Source: Ziziphus jujuba (taxonomy: Eukaryota; Streptophyta; Magnoliopsida; Rosales; Rhamnaceae). From it: a stretch of DNA of 64,000 nt. The position numbers were made by a program, and so were the translations under genes. Below are positions 9,795 through 22,048 of this stretch, piece after piece (the first letter of the stretch is position 1; every line of letters starts with the position of its first letter). The notes beneath the pieces are model-generated. The model did not search any database and was not told where the DNA came from. It worked only from the letters and a program-made list of their open reading frames with translations. The stretch covers positions 17,597,001 to 17,661,000 of the forward strand of contig NC_083383.1 in assembly GCF_031755915.1 (NCBI RefSeq). The letters run 5' to 3'.

Positions 9795-12703
9795 TGTCAG
9801 GACCCGTCTAGAATTCCTTCCCCGGAACCCTAGACAGCCCTGATCCCAGGGAAACCCTACCGAACCCTCCAACGGAAAATCCGGCAGAGCCTCCCCTAAG
9901 GGATTTACTTACCACAAACTACCTGCACTGAAAACACACTTCTAAAAACATCCCCGGATTCCTCCCACAAACTACAAACTGGTTCCACAAATTCCAGCAC
10001 TTCTCAAAAGCAACAACAGTCCAGTGCATAAATAAAACAGAAGTATCCCAATAGTATACAGAGCTTTAAGAAGTGCTAAACAACAGAAATACAACAAGGC
10101 TGAAAAGAAATAATACACTAAAATGAAAGGGTACAAAGATGCTTCTCGAAACACAACAGCAGCGGAAAACTTGGTTCGCTCCGGAAGAAAGTCTACCACC
10201 ACTTGCACCTAAGGGAACGGAATTTAAGAGTGTGAGATGCTAATCATCTCCGTGAGTAACCCGAACTACTGAACACCTTTTTGTGATAATAAAAATAATA
10301 GTAATAGCAATTAAGGAATAGAACAAATACTAGCAATTAATAAATAAATAATAATAACTGTTGGAAAATAATAATTTCCCTCAAAACTCTCACCAATCGC
10401 TCCATTTGAAATGTTCCCTTTTTAAAACCTTTTCGCAAAACCCAATGTACATACCTCCCAAAAACCAAGGGATTAAACCAGTTGATACACAATAAATAAA
10501 CAGAAAACATACCCCAAATATATCATAAAAATATAATAAATTATAGTAAATCATTTTGAACACCTTTGGGGTTTAAACCATTATTTGCAATTTACACCGA
10601 CAATTACACCTGACGCACCACACCATATAACGGTGATGCCCTCCGATACCCAGCGTCCCGAGCACCGACTGGCGGGGGGTTAAAGAGAGAAACCTGCAGC
10701 GGTCACTTCGGCGTCCCAACAGTACCAACTGCTAAAAAAAAACCATCACCCGGCCAAGGAGGGGGGCGGCTGTGCGCAACAATAACCTTGCCTGCCCACG
10801 GTCCAATGACAACTCACGGGTGAAGTAAAAAACCGCACGCTAAACCATATAATAACCGCGTGCTAAACCACGTGTTCATACACCATACACCAGAACACCA
10901 ATACTGTATGAGTGCGTCTAAAAATAAACATAAGTAACCAACCGTACCGTTTTTCCAAAAACCACCGTGGGAAGTATACCAAAATTTCACAAAACACCAT
11001 CCCACATATTTTATCCAATAACCCGGTACGAAACAGCGATAATCAACAAACCACAATTTTCCTCGAAATACGAGATGCAACCATAAAAATATCGCGGGCA
11101 TAATTTATAAAATTTAACCAAATATTTTCATAAAATATTTAACCCAATTATGCCCGAGAAATCACATTTGAAACCACGTAAAATTAATACCGAAACATAC
11201 CTTGCTCATGCATAACAAATAAATTAAATTAAACCGCATTAAAACCATAATTAAACCATACCACATGAGCATAATTTAAATACTAAATTAAATACCAATT
11301 AAATTTAATTAATTGCCCAAAATAATTTTTGAAGGTGGGTCACTCACCTGGAGAGCGCAAATCAACTAAGATCCTCCTCGGGATCAACTCCACTACTCGC
11401 GCGTGCACCTAAACAACCACAGTGCACAAACCAAAAATATTAATATTTTATTCGGGTAATTCCCAAATGGATACCCGGGGAGTGAACACCAAGCGACATC
11501 TAAGGGTTATGAGTTATATACCGAATCGAAGCTCGCGTGATGAGGATCACGGATTCGGTCTTACTTTCCGGTGATCAAACCCGACGGGGTCGGAATCTCG
11601 CCGAAAAGCTTTTCGAGTTTCGGCTCCGCAATTCTCCCAAACCGTCGCGAATTGGAGGAAACGGAAGTCGGATTCATATTCAGGAGGTCGAACATAGCGG
11701 ACTGGAGCTGGCCGGAATTTCGGGTACTCGCCGAAACAGTATTTTCCGGCGAGCCGCCACGGTCACCGGCAACCGTCGCCGCCGGCGGCGCGTGCGGTGG
11801 CCGTTGGTCGTGAAATTTTGCAGACTTGTAGATCTTGAGGAGAGCAACCCAACGGGACCGGCAGTGAGCAAAACGGAGGTCGGACGGCGGAGAAATCACC
11901 GTTTGAAGATTTCCGACCCCTCGCCGGAAAATGCTCCGATCCCGGCGCGTCGGTGGTCCGATGGCCGTGATTTTTGGTGGGTCGGCCGGACTTGAGGAGA
12001 GGATCAAGGGTGTACGGCGCGTGTACTGTAGATCAGCCGGAAATGGGTCGATTTGCGGTGGCCGGCGGTGGAGGGGTAAAACTCGCCGCCAAACTTCGGA
12101 GGTCCGATCCGGGCACGTCCGGCGGCCGTTCGCCGTGAAATTTGGAGGTTTTGCCGGAAATGAGGAGGGCAAGCTTGCTGGCCGGCGCATGTACAGTAAC
12201 TCGGCCGGAACAGTGGAAAAACTCCGGTGGCCGGCGGTCTCTCTCCACGTGGACCAATCAGAAGCTGACACGTGGCATTTCACTGTTCACCGACCCAAAA
12301 ACATTAAAATAATACGGTATCCGGTAAACTTCAAACGTCCATAACTTTTTAACCGGATGTCCGTTGTGAGCGTGCCGCTAGTCTGTGAACTCGTATCGAC
12401 GAGCACTTCACAACCATGCACAGGTCAAAGCTCATTTCCCCAAAAAAAAAAAGTCAACTTCGACACCCCTTGGATAGTTTGGACCGCAACTTGTTTCGTC
12501 CATAACTTTCAAACCGTAGCTTCGTTTTCGACGTGCTACCAGTCTACGAACTCGGGGCATCGTGCACTTCGCCACGGTACCCTGGTCAACTCGAAATTCC
12601 CACCGAGTCAAAATGTCAACTTTTGACCCCTTCGGTCAACGGTCAACGGTCAACCTTGATCAACGTGCACGGATTCCGGTGCGATGCGGGACGGGGTGTT
12701 ACA
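9795..12703 (-). mobile_element. Solo-LTR-like unit B, nested in unit A in reverse
   Basis: On the plus strand it runs TGTCAGGACCCGTC... (9795) to ...GGGACGGGGTGTTACA (12703). Read on the minus strand this is the same architecture as unit A (TGTAACACC to CCTGACA). TTATT occurs immediately on both sides (9790-9794 and 12704-12708), a perfect 5-bp target duplication. Length 2909 bp. It is clearly related to unit A along its length but diverged by many substitutions and indels, so it is a sister copy or subfamily and not a recent local duplication. Open frames within it, including one of 240 codons on the minus strand at 11561-12283, are made of CCGG-rich tandem sequence and show no known domain. 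Confidence 0.85.
11690..12240. repeat. Degenerate ~160-bp tandem repeat inside unit B
   Basis: A motif of the form GGCCGT..GTGAAATTTTG followed by a GAGGAG block recurs at about 11801, 11962 and 12126, a spacing of 161-164 bp. The units are rich in GCCGG. Unit A has only about one equivalent unit (8300-8460), so the copy number differs between the two related LTRs. Confidence 0.6.
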
Positions 12704-13390
12704 TTATTTGGTCTCTTGGTTTTCGGGAAGTACGAATATTGGGTTTTGTGAAAATGTTTTAAAAGGGAAACATTTCCAATGGAGTGAATAGTGAGGGTTT
12801 TGAGAGAAAGTACTACTTCAAATGTTTATTTATTTATTTGTTCGGTATTGATTTATTAAATCCCTTTGTTTGGTATATTATTAATATTAAAGGTGTACAG
12901 TAGATAGGATCACTCACCGAGATGATTAGCATCTCACACTCTTAAATTCCGTTCCGCTAGGTCCAGGTTGGAGACGTTGATTGTCCGGGGCGAGCCCAAC
13001 GTCTCAGTTCGTTGCCGAAGGTTTAAGAAGTTTTTCTTCCCTTTTTCCTCTCGAACTTGTATTGCTTCTTTATCTGTCATTTTATAAATTCCACATTTAT
13101 CTGTATAATGCTCTGTATACTGTATTGGACGTGTAGTTTTTATTTATTGCACTGAGTTGCTATTATCTTTTGAAGTGTTGAAATTTGTGGAACCAATTTG
13201 TAGTATCGTGGGAGGAATAAAGGGCATGTTTTTTTTTTAAGTGTGTTTTCAGTACAGGAAATTTTTGGTTAGTCCTACCCTTAGGGGAGGTGCTGCCGGA
13301 TTTTCCGTTGGAAGGTTCGGTGGTATTTCCCTGGGATCAGGGCTTGTCTAGGGTTCCGGGGAAGGAATTCTGGACGAGTCCTGACACATA

Positions 13391-14840
13391 AGGTATTGAA
13401 TGGGAAGTGAACTTTGATACTAATTCATGTTTTATAAATCATTCAAGATATCCAGTAAGGATTTGATGGTTTCAAGAAGAAAAGTTATGGTCTCAAGAGT
13501 TCAAATGCTGCCTAGCTTGGTTTCCATAATAGACTTCTCCTTCACCCACAATTATGAACTTCATAATAAAAATCCCACTTTGCTTTTGATAAAGGCCATG
13601 GCCAACACTGACCTTTTCACTGCCTTAGTTTCAAATACAACAAACTATATTGGCAAAGATCCACTTTTTCCTTGAAACCGATACATAACAACCTCCATTT
13701 TGACTCTGTCTCTCTTAAGTTTCTATACTTAAATATTGCTTCTTATGTTTGGTTGCAGAGGATTAGGGATGATAAAGGATTCACTACTAATATTATTTTT
13801 GAATGAGAAGCTCCCTCAATTTCTACAATCTGGTAAAATATGCACAAAATTATATCTTGAGTGGCTTTTGAACTTTTTTTTTTTGTTTTTTGTTTTTTTT
13901 TTTCCTTTTCTATATTAGGCTGATTGTTATAGGATAAGAAATCTTTGCAAATCTAAAATAAAATTCTACTGCATTTTGATATTTCCCTTTATTCTATAAC
14001 TAGGATCTTGAGAGTTTGTAGAGAATAGGTGAAAGAAGCATGTCAATTTTATTTTGTAGAAGTTATAGACTACTAAGCACTTAGTGATGCTTGAAATTTT
14101 GAATTGTGATACTTTTTTTTTTCAAAACTAAATGCTTTTGTTTCTTAGATATACATCATAAGAGCAAGATATATTTAGGGTGGAGGTGGACTTGGTTTTG
14201 GAATTCGATAAAGGTGGAAGAGAAGGGTTAATGGGTGTAAAAAGTCCTCTATAGGCTTATATTATAGCCATATACAATACTCATGCTAAGTCTATTAACT
14301 ATTTTGACGAAAAATGCAAAAAAGACAATGGTATAAGCTTTTAAATAGTGTAGGGTTTTAATGCCATAAAAATCTGTTTAAGATACAATGTGCAAGGCTA
14401 AATATGATTCATGGTATAACACTGCCAATATCATAAAATAATATATAATCACATATACAGGAAAATTCTACCATGTAGATATCTTGTATTTGTCATCGAA
14501 TCACATGTATAATAAAAAATTCTGACTATATCCCATGAAATTACACGGTACTCATATTTTAACAAAATGCAAATTTCCATTTGATGGAAGGGTGGTATAT
14601 GTATGTATAGTGGTGAAATTTTAGAACCTTAAGAAAAATATTATCAAATGAACAAATCTCACTTGTAATGATATTGTTTACAACATATACATTTAAACTT
14701 GTGTATATACTGAACTTATTGTCACAATGTACTATTTTATAGATAATCAACTCTTTAAGATAACATCACTTCTATATCAAAATTACACAATGTTTTAGTA
14801 TCCTTATCTTTATGGGTCAGTTTAGTCATAAATATTGGTA
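13391..14840. other. Unassigned non-coding DNA
   Basis: A+T-rich sequence with T runs (13878-13905 and 14111-14120). No domain, RNA gene or clear repeat boundary could be recognised. It may be remnant transposon sequence, since solo-LTR units lie on both sides. Confidence 0.4.
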
Positions 14841-14845
14841 ATGAT

Positions 14846-15976
14846 TGATGAGAATCAGTTCGAACCCACACAACTGACAACCCTCTGGAGTACTGATCCA
14901 TTACGGATGAAGACCGGACTAATCACTAGAGCTCAAGCCAAGAGATTTAAGGAAAATATATCTACCTTTATACAGGGAGTAATTAATTCTCAAAAGGGCT
15001 TGTCAATACCTGAAGATACAAGATCTGTTTTAAGCATCCAAATGGTGGAGGTCATTAGAGACCCGGGTAGCTGTTTTCATACAAATATGGATTCCAAGCA
15101 ACAACGAATGGAGCCAACACTTCATGGATTCAATGGATATCACCAAGAGGCCATAGAATCATGGCAAGGAAGAATCAAAAGCACCTAAAACTAGCTTGTA
15201 CGGACAACACCTCAATTTGGCCGAAAATGTGATGTTTAGCCGCTGGCTTTGACTTTTCTTCTTGTTCAAGCAAGTTTGACTTATTCCAATCAAAAGACAA
15301 TGTGTGGGAATCATTATTAATCATATTTGACATTCTACATGGCACATGGAAGCTGATTTGGAGCCCAAGCAAGCTGGAGATTGGTCAAAGTTAATTTAAT
15401 TGTCTAACTAGTTAAGTGGTTTCCTAATTTGAACATTGTCTTTTGTTTTACGAAACTAGCTTTTATTTTAGTTTTTATTTATTTATTTGCTGGACAAGTC
15501 AACTTAGGAAAATTATTATTTTATTATTTTCATTGTGACTTAATTAATTCCTAATTCAAATAAAGGAATTAATAAATACAAATTAGTTTAAGAAAGTAGA
15601 GTGAGAATCAACCAACATGTTTCCTTTTCTCTTTGGTGGCTGGTTTTAAATTTTTAGAGTTTATTGCTTTATGACTTTTTCCTATTTAAGGGCTTATTTT
15701 CAATGAGAAATTAACCTTCGATAATATTCGAAAATTATTTGTGAGATAGAATTATCTTTGTTCTCTTTGAACATCTAAAACACCATTAGAGAGTATGTAT
15801 TTTAGTTTTGAGTTATCAACAAAGCATCCATAACCTATTGTGGCATCTTCATTATACCAAGGTTTCTAATCACAGTTTGGTTAGGGGTTAAAGTTTTTTC
15901 ATAAGAACTTGAACTTAATTGAGATCCGAGCTAATATAATACGGGTTTAGGCATGAGTCGACCTAGGTTCGTATCA
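14846..15976 (+). mobile_element. Solo LTR, copy 1 of the TGATGAGAAT family
   Basis: Starts TGATGAGAATC and ends TTCGTATCA (TG...CA), 1131 bp, with a perfect 5-bp duplication ATGAT on both sides (14841-14845 and 15977-15981). The same 1.1-kb unit occurs at 27404-28531 (plus), 35787-36902 (minus) and 37462-38605 (minus). The first third carries an open frame (see next entry). The rest is A+T-rich and ends with a conserved GCTAATATAATA block. No gag or pol core lies between any adjacent pair in direct orientation, so these read as solo LTRs. Confidence 0.85.
14847..15188 (+). pseudogene. Tail-of-pol reading frame inside the LTR (copy 1)
   Basis: The frame starts two bases into the LTR with Asp-Glu-Asn and stays open for 113 codons to TAA. 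Motifs include TRAQAKRFKE at about residues 33-42, then SQKGLSIPEDTR and SIQMVEV. Three other copies encode recognisably the same protein: with no stop codon visible in copy 3, one in-frame stop in copy 4, and a frameshift in copy 2. In plant Ty3/gypsy elements the C-terminus of pol often reads ..DENP..GP(I/M)TRARAK. This frame matches that tail, so the parent element's pol seems to run through its PPT into the 3' LTR. Alone it has no start signal or enzymatic domain and is unlikely to be an expressed gene. Confidence 0.6.
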
Positions 15977-15989
15977 ATGATGATGACAT

Positions 15990-16320
15990 GTTTAGCTTAT
16001 TAGGCCTTTCAAGCAAGGCTATGGTACTTGATGAACACCTAGCTTAAAATGAAAGTATTGAAATGTAGCCCAGTCAAGGGTTTTGTAAGAAAAGCCATAA
16101 TTTTCCAAATAGAAGGACTAAACTGAGTTTGAACAACCTATTTAACCTTTTCAAGAATATAATGATAATCAAACTCAATATGCTTCATGTGAGCATTGAA
16201 AACTAGATTAATGAACATTAATAGAGAACTCAAGTTGTCATAATAAAGATGTATGGGTTTGAAACCAATATTATTAAGTTGAAAGATCCACATGAGTTCA
16301 ATTGTGGTAGTAGTTGACGA
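15990..16320 (-). pseudogene. Copia RNase H C-terminal fragment
   Basis: Read on the minus strand from about 16320 down, the translation contains a degenerate ELMW, then YYDNLSSL, NAHMKHIEFDYH and ILEKVK. These match the end of the copia RNase H domain, where the usual forms are 'CDN.SA', 'H.RTKHIE.D.HF' and 'REKV'. A stop follows the last motif, and the fragment is cut at both sides: by the copy 1 LTR on one and by another repeat near 16322 on the other. It has no function on its own. Confidence 0.65.
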
Positions 16321-16321
16321 G

Positions 16322-17047
16322 TGTTAAATATTGCTATTTTATTCCATTATTTATGCTTAATATTTGCTATTTTCTTAATAATTTGCATTTAATTGGAATG
16401 AAATTCTATTTATTTCACTATTTTCTCATTTTGGGATTAAAAAACTAAAATGTGGAGAATTTGCATACAATTTATGAAGAAACATCTTCTATGGAGCTTG
16501 AATGGTTTAATTTTATTGAGATCTATCTAGAGTTGATCTTCCAAACACTTGGAAATGCAATTTCAAGACGTGAGAACAAAATCACTATCATATATTTACA
16601 AGGTTTTCTAGAGTATTCTAAAATTATACTCAATAGTTATTGTTTTAATCAAAATTGGAGCTACATATGGAATTACGGCGTGATTTAAGTAGAAGAATTT
16701 TCTTCATACATTGAGAAACATTTCCACCAAATTTCATTGTAGTTTGATGAGCCAATTATTCCTGGCATTAACACAAAGTCAGCTTTGATATACAGTTTTG
16801 GTAAATTGCAGTCTTATGGAAAAATTAAGTTTTGAAAGCCTTCTTGTTATCCAAATTCTTATTATTATATATGAATTAATAAGCCAAGGAAAATGTCTAA
16901 CTTCGTTAGATGGTTTCATAGAAAAAAATATATAATTGGTATGTGCAAAAGGCGGTTCAAATGCAGGCTGACTAAAATGATCAAATAAGGAAAGTTTTGA
17001 TGCAAATAAAGCTCCTAAAACCTAGAATTATATATGGTAATTAATGG
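16322..17047. other. Probable LTR remnant of unknown lineage
   Basis: Starts TGTTAAATATTGC directly where the copia fragment breaks off. It continues as A+T-rich, non-coding sequence up to the GTTAG duplication of the next element. The texture (GTGGAGAATTTGC near 16453) resembles plant gypsy LTRs, but no second end or target duplication was found. Confidence 0.3.
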
Positions 17048-17052
17048 GTTAG

Positions 17053-18721
17053 TGATGCGTAAAATTAACTTGCAAGTGTACGAATCATTTTCATGTAATA
17101 AAGTGGAAAAATAAGATTGTCATACCCAAGGGATTAAGAATTAAGTACTAAAAATAATTAGGTTTTGATAATATTTGAACTAGATATTTAAATGGAAATT
17201 GAAAATTCATTAAACTAAAATTAAACAAAAGCAATCAATTAAAACTATACCAATTTGAAGCAAGACAATGAATTTAATAATTATGAATACTAGAGCATTT
17301 GATTTCACAACTAAATATTTCAATTTAATTATTTAAATATGTGAATTTGATTAACTAGTAATTTTATTAACCACGTTAATCACAAAATTAATTAAAAGTA
17401 GTTTACACTCACCATTGATAATATTCACATAACATAATTTATTCCTTTTGGCCTATAAATTAAATCATGTAAATTCATTAAGCATAGATTAAGCAAGTAA
17501 TATGGCATGAGACATAACTATTTTCTAATCAATTATGCATTCATGTAAATCAATGTAGATCTATAATATTATCCTTTTCCAAGCTCAAATGTTATTAAAA
17601 TCATCCATTCATTCCGGCCTATGAAAACATTAAACAAACCAATAATTTATTAACAAAACATATTACTAAAATAATTAAACATTTATAGTTAGGGCTACAT
17701 TATAGCCCTAACAATGATAACTAGTTGATGACAAAAATAATTTAACGTCCATAATTATTAAAAATAAGATGGGTCACAATTAAAAAGATAAGAGATGAGA
17801 ATAAAACTATTGAAGAAATCCTCCAAAAGCTTTCCAAGTCGTGGCCTTCTCCAAGCAAATCCATGTCTATGCCTTCTCCAAACTTTTCAATTGATCTCCC
17901 AAAACTCTAAAACTCTAAAACCTTAGAACCTTTGAAGAGATGTTAAAAAACTCACAAAAATTGATATGAATCTATTCAAGCCTCCTAAAAGCTCCTAATT
18001 AACTCTCTAAACTTGTATATAGGACCTTACAGACCTTTTCTCTCTTTGTTTTCAGTATGGGACTCTTGCAAGATACTTTTTTTAAACCATTAAAAGGGTT
18101 AGATGAATTTTATATGTAAAAAGGAAACTTGATAGTACTCGATCCTCATAACTTTTCTTTTCTTTAATTCCTTCTATAAAAATAGTTAATTAGTCTGATT
18201 TACCCTTAATGAAGTATGTGATATGACATATGCCTCATTAATGATAAATTAACCAATTTTATAGCTATTTGTCCTAATCTTGGCCTTTGGATTGCCTTGA
18301 TTTCCTTTCTTAATCAATGGCGAAGATTTGACTAGAATATTCCTTTTATAAATTCCAAATTTCAAATGATGATATCTTTTTGCTCGCATCTCGAAATCCA
18401 AAAATAATTGGATATTTGAAATCATCAGATCACGAGGAATCATATAACATCACTTACACTATAAAATTCCTAATGGAATTTTTATGGAATCTTCAAGAAA
18501 TCTTTAAGAATCTTTTTAATGCTTGATCTATTTATGCTTAAATCTTGGTTTCCACCATAATTGGAACCAAGGAATCCATTTTTATGGTTGTTTTCTTGAT
18601 ATTCTTCCTCCTTCATCTAGATTAAGAAAAATACATAATTAAGTATCTTTCCATAACAAATTAACTAACCAATAACAAGCTATAAGTATGACATAAAATC
18701 ATCAATATTATTTACCTAACA
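17053..18721 (-). repeat. 3' LTR of the Athila-like element
   Basis: 1669 bp, plus-strand start TGATGCGTAAAAT and end CCTAACA. It aligns along its whole length with 22073-23714. Relative to its partner it lacks the segment carrying the TATATATAG box. Confidence 0.85.
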
Positions 18722-18736
18722 AATACTCTCAAATTT
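18722..18736 (-). promoter_or_regulatory. Polypurine tract of the Athila-like element
   Basis: Minus strand AAATTTGAGAGTATT directly precedes the 3' LTR start TGTTAGG. The upstream TTTTGCTGGGGACTAGCA is the sequence that typically precedes the purine tract in Athila relatives. Confidence 0.6.
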
Positions 18737-20744
18737 AAGATCTGCTAGTCCCCAGCAAAAGAGAAGAATAAGAAAATCAAACTTTTTAAAAAACATAAGA
18801 TACTTTGATGGGGTGTCTCAAAGATTGAATAACATATCAATTTTTAAATGGTTTCAAGGTAATTATGTAACTCAATACCTTATTTTCCATCCAACATATA
18901 TGATGCTTCCAATGTGTGTGTGTGTGGAAATCAATTTATATACTTAATTTCTTGCATTTGAATAAATTTACAAGAATTAGAGATTGATAATAAAGTATGA
19001 ACTACCATATGTTTATCTTAATTATCACTCTCTACTAATGTAGCCTAATGCACCATCTTGAATCATTAGGACTTTATAGTTTCTATTGTTAACGCTAATG
19101 GGTATGGCAAAAAGAAAGAAGAGGATAAGATATAATAAATCAACGTAAAAAGCAAAATTAAATATAAATGAATAAATTAATTATAAATTTTTTTATTTCT
19201 TAAAACTTCTTTTCTTCTTTCCTTCCTTTAACTTCACATAATTCTCAATATAAGCTCACAAATCTCCTATTTCTCCTTTTTTTTTTTTTGCATATATATT
19301 ATTTTTATCTTCAAATCACACTTTTTTTTTGACACAATTGTTTTGATTTTTTCCTTTTTCTTTGGCGATGCTTTTTATTCTTTTCTTTTCTTTTCTCTTT
19401 TTTCTCCTTTTTTTTCACATTTATTTTATTTTCCATTAAACCTCTAAACTTATTTTTCTTCTTATTACACATTCAAAACCTCCAATTTATATAAAAATAC
19501 ATGCTAAAGCCAAATTCACCAAATACTTAACCTTCAAACTTCACTTTTTGTTTTTTTTTTTTTTTTCTTCAACACTTCAACAAACTCACAAGCATATATT
19601 CATATCAATTCAATTAAAGCTTTCTTTATAGTATGTTCAAGGTAGGAAAAGGAAACTTAAGGCTCATAAAGGGTAAGTAAATGTGATTTAATGAACAAAA
19701 GGCTCTAATATGCATCTTTGTGCATCCTAAAGGCTCAAATATGGTCCTAGGGAAAAATAATGTTGCAGGTAGGCTAGAAAGGCTTAAACTTTAACGAAGA
19801 TGCACTAAATCATGTTCTTAGTAATGCATTTACCTAGGATTATGCCTCAAGCAATAATCAAGCAAGTTATAGAGTTCAATTAATAAATAAGTACTCTACT
19901 TCATGCAAACCTTCTTCGAAACACAATCTAAATGATACATTATTGGTTATGTGCTCAAAATTTGTTGAAAGTAACAACATGTGAATAGAACTTTAGGCAT
20001 TTAAGCATACAGAAAAACAAATCCACTAACGAAAAATTCATTTATTTTCAATCATAATCTTATCATTGGCTTATTAAAGTACTTAAGAAAACAATACAAA
20101 AATAAAAATTTTCCTTTTTCTTCTTATAGAATAATTAGCCCAAAAAAAACATATATTAAAAATAAAAATATTTTTGATTTTTGAAAAAATTTATGAAGGA
20201 AAATAAAAACTAAAACTAACATTCATAAAAACTAATAAAAACACTTAAAAGATAAGATTTAAAAGATGTAAAGCATGCTTTTCATGCCCAAACTAAAAAT
20301 GAAAATATCCTCATTGTGAAAAACTTAAAATAAAGCAAAAGAAGTAAAAAGTAAAGAATACTCCCCTTTCAACACGTGGAATGTGCCTCACATTATGAAA
20401 ACTTGGGAAAAACCTATATGGTGCATTTTTCCTACATACCATGCAACCAAAGAAAAGGGTATGTGCCCATGCAAGTTGATATACTCCATTGCAAATTAAA
20501 GGTGGTTATACTCCAAAAATCTAGCTTGAGCCTCAAAATTCTTAAAATCCATCTTTTGCTTTTTTGTACCTAAACATCTTAAAACCTTACAAGAACTCAA
20601 ATACAACACATCAAACATCCTAAAAGAATAAAACAACTAAAAACAACTAAAATAAATAAATAAATAAAAGTAAAGAAAGAAACTTGGCTTGCCTCCCAAA
20701 AGCATTTGTTTAAAGTCATTAGCTTGACTTCTTCTTTTTTAGGT

Positions 20745-21116
20745 TCAACCTGGATTAAATATGTAAATGATGTTATCCTTATAATATTGTCCAAGCTTAG
20801 GATATAGCAATTGTGCATAATGATAAGCTTGTGGCCTTCGAAAACTTTTAACTTCTTGTACTATATAAGTCTCAATTTGATTTAAAAGTCTAAATTGAAC
20901 TTTCCTTTTGGTAGGTTGGATTTCTTTAGCTCCAAAAATACCTTGTTTGTCTTCTTTTGAGATGTACTCAGCCTCAATTTCATGTTTAGAGCATTTATAT
21001 GCATCTTCAGCTCTTGAAAATTCAATATTTGGCTTGAAAATATGAGATTCAGCCTCCGTTGATAAGCGATCTTCATAAAGTGCGCCCATAACTTTATCCA
21101 CATTAGATTTAGCCAA
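20745..21116 (-). pseudogene. Open remnant between gag and 3' end of the Athila-like element
   Basis: 123 codons open on the minus strand. They are rich in charged residues, with FGAKEIQPTKRKVQF in the middle and a Tyr-rich end. It holds no reverse transcriptase, protease or integrase motif. It lies upstream of the post-pol block at 20690-20745 and may derive from a pol flank joined by deletion. I do not recognise a domain. Confidence 0.35.
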
Positions 21117-21569
21117 ATCTTGGATTAATTGATTCCTTGACTTGTCCCCTTTATGATCATTAAGCCCTTTTTACAATACATTTAAGGCAAATTAGAAACT
21201 TCCCATGAACTAGTGATAATGCATTGAGAAACTTCTTTTGATAGGCAATCTTGTTCATATGTGTGTACCTCATTAAAATTCTCCAAAATTAAAGATTCTT
21301 ATTGCATTTCACTCCCTATAGACTTCTTTTCATGTTCCTCAAACCCTTTGTCATCATTATGTGACTCTTGATCAACTTACTTACTAGAACTAATTTCCAT
21401 GTTGCTTTCCAAGTCTTATTGAGTTCGTTGTAAAAAAAAGTTGTCATTGGTTGCTCAAATTGAATTTGAAAGTTTGCACTTGAAGAATATTGATCTTTCA
21501 AATTGCAAATCCCTCCAAACATTTAGAAAATGTTTCCTTAAACCTCTCAATAGACTTGTTCAGTAATAG

Positions 21570-21785
21570 CTTGCTTGATCACTCCATCCAAAATTATATG
21601 TGTTAGAATAAATGTTATGTTGCTTTGAAAAGTCATCGACTGAGTCATCTGGAGCAAAAGGATTCTCCACTTAACAATTTTCACTTAAGTGATTTCCTCC
21701 ACATGATTCACATGTTATAGCTTGAACTCCAAAATATGCAACTTGTTTAGACATGATAGCAAGTTTCTTTTGTAACTAGATAAAA
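21570..21785 (-). pseudogene. Gag zinc-knuckle remnant
   Basis: Minus-strand translation gives MSKQVAYFGVQ, then the knuckle CESCGGNHLSENC (C-x2-C-x3-H-x4-C), a stop codon, and after it NIYSNTYNFGW. That order and spacing is diagnostic of plant Athila-type gag, where NPYSNTYNPGW is usual. The stop immediately after the knuckle breaks the protein. Another open stretch at 21316-21522 on the same strand is probably downstream gag. Confidence 0.7.
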
Positions 21786-22048
21786 CATTCACTTGAAGAA
21801 CTAGTTGACACCGCATAATCACAATAAAGTTGATGGCCATAAGCTTGATATTCCATGATTTTCCTAAAAAGAAAGCACTCACAAAACAATGGTTAAAATT
21901 AATTGCAAGTTTATCAAGCAAACAATTAAAATTAAACCCTAATATGCAAATTAAAATTGAAAATAACAAAGATAAATAAAAGTTGAAAATAAGAAAAAAC
22001 AATTTCAAAGTACTACTAAATCCAATCTGAATTACTAATAACACTTAA

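Larger units (their letters stand above)
7531..13386 (+). mobile_element. Solo-LTR-like unit A (Ty3/gypsy type), split by unit B
   Basis: Unit A begins TGTAACACCTCGTCCCG at 7531 and ends GGACGAGTCCTGACA at 13386. The TG...CA ends are imperfect inverted repeats, as expected of an LTR. CATA flanks both ends (7527-7530 and 13387-13390), a probable 4-bp target duplication. Removing unit B (9795-12703) and one copy of its TTATT duplication leaves about 2.94 kb. The interior is unusually G+C-rich at 8160-8680 (CCGG-rich) after a CT-rich block at 8095-8220. It has no gag or pol. Long LTRs opening TGTAACACC occur in Del/Tekay-type gypsy elements, so a solo LTR of that kind is the most economical reading, though the lineage is inferred. 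Open frames in the G+C-rich part look incidental. Confidence 0.75.

Noticed and set aside
11561..12283. 240-codon minus-strand frame in LTR unit B
   Set aside because: It lies wholly in the CCGG-rich tandem repeat of an LTR. All reading phases on both strands are open there because of base composition, and no domain is visible.
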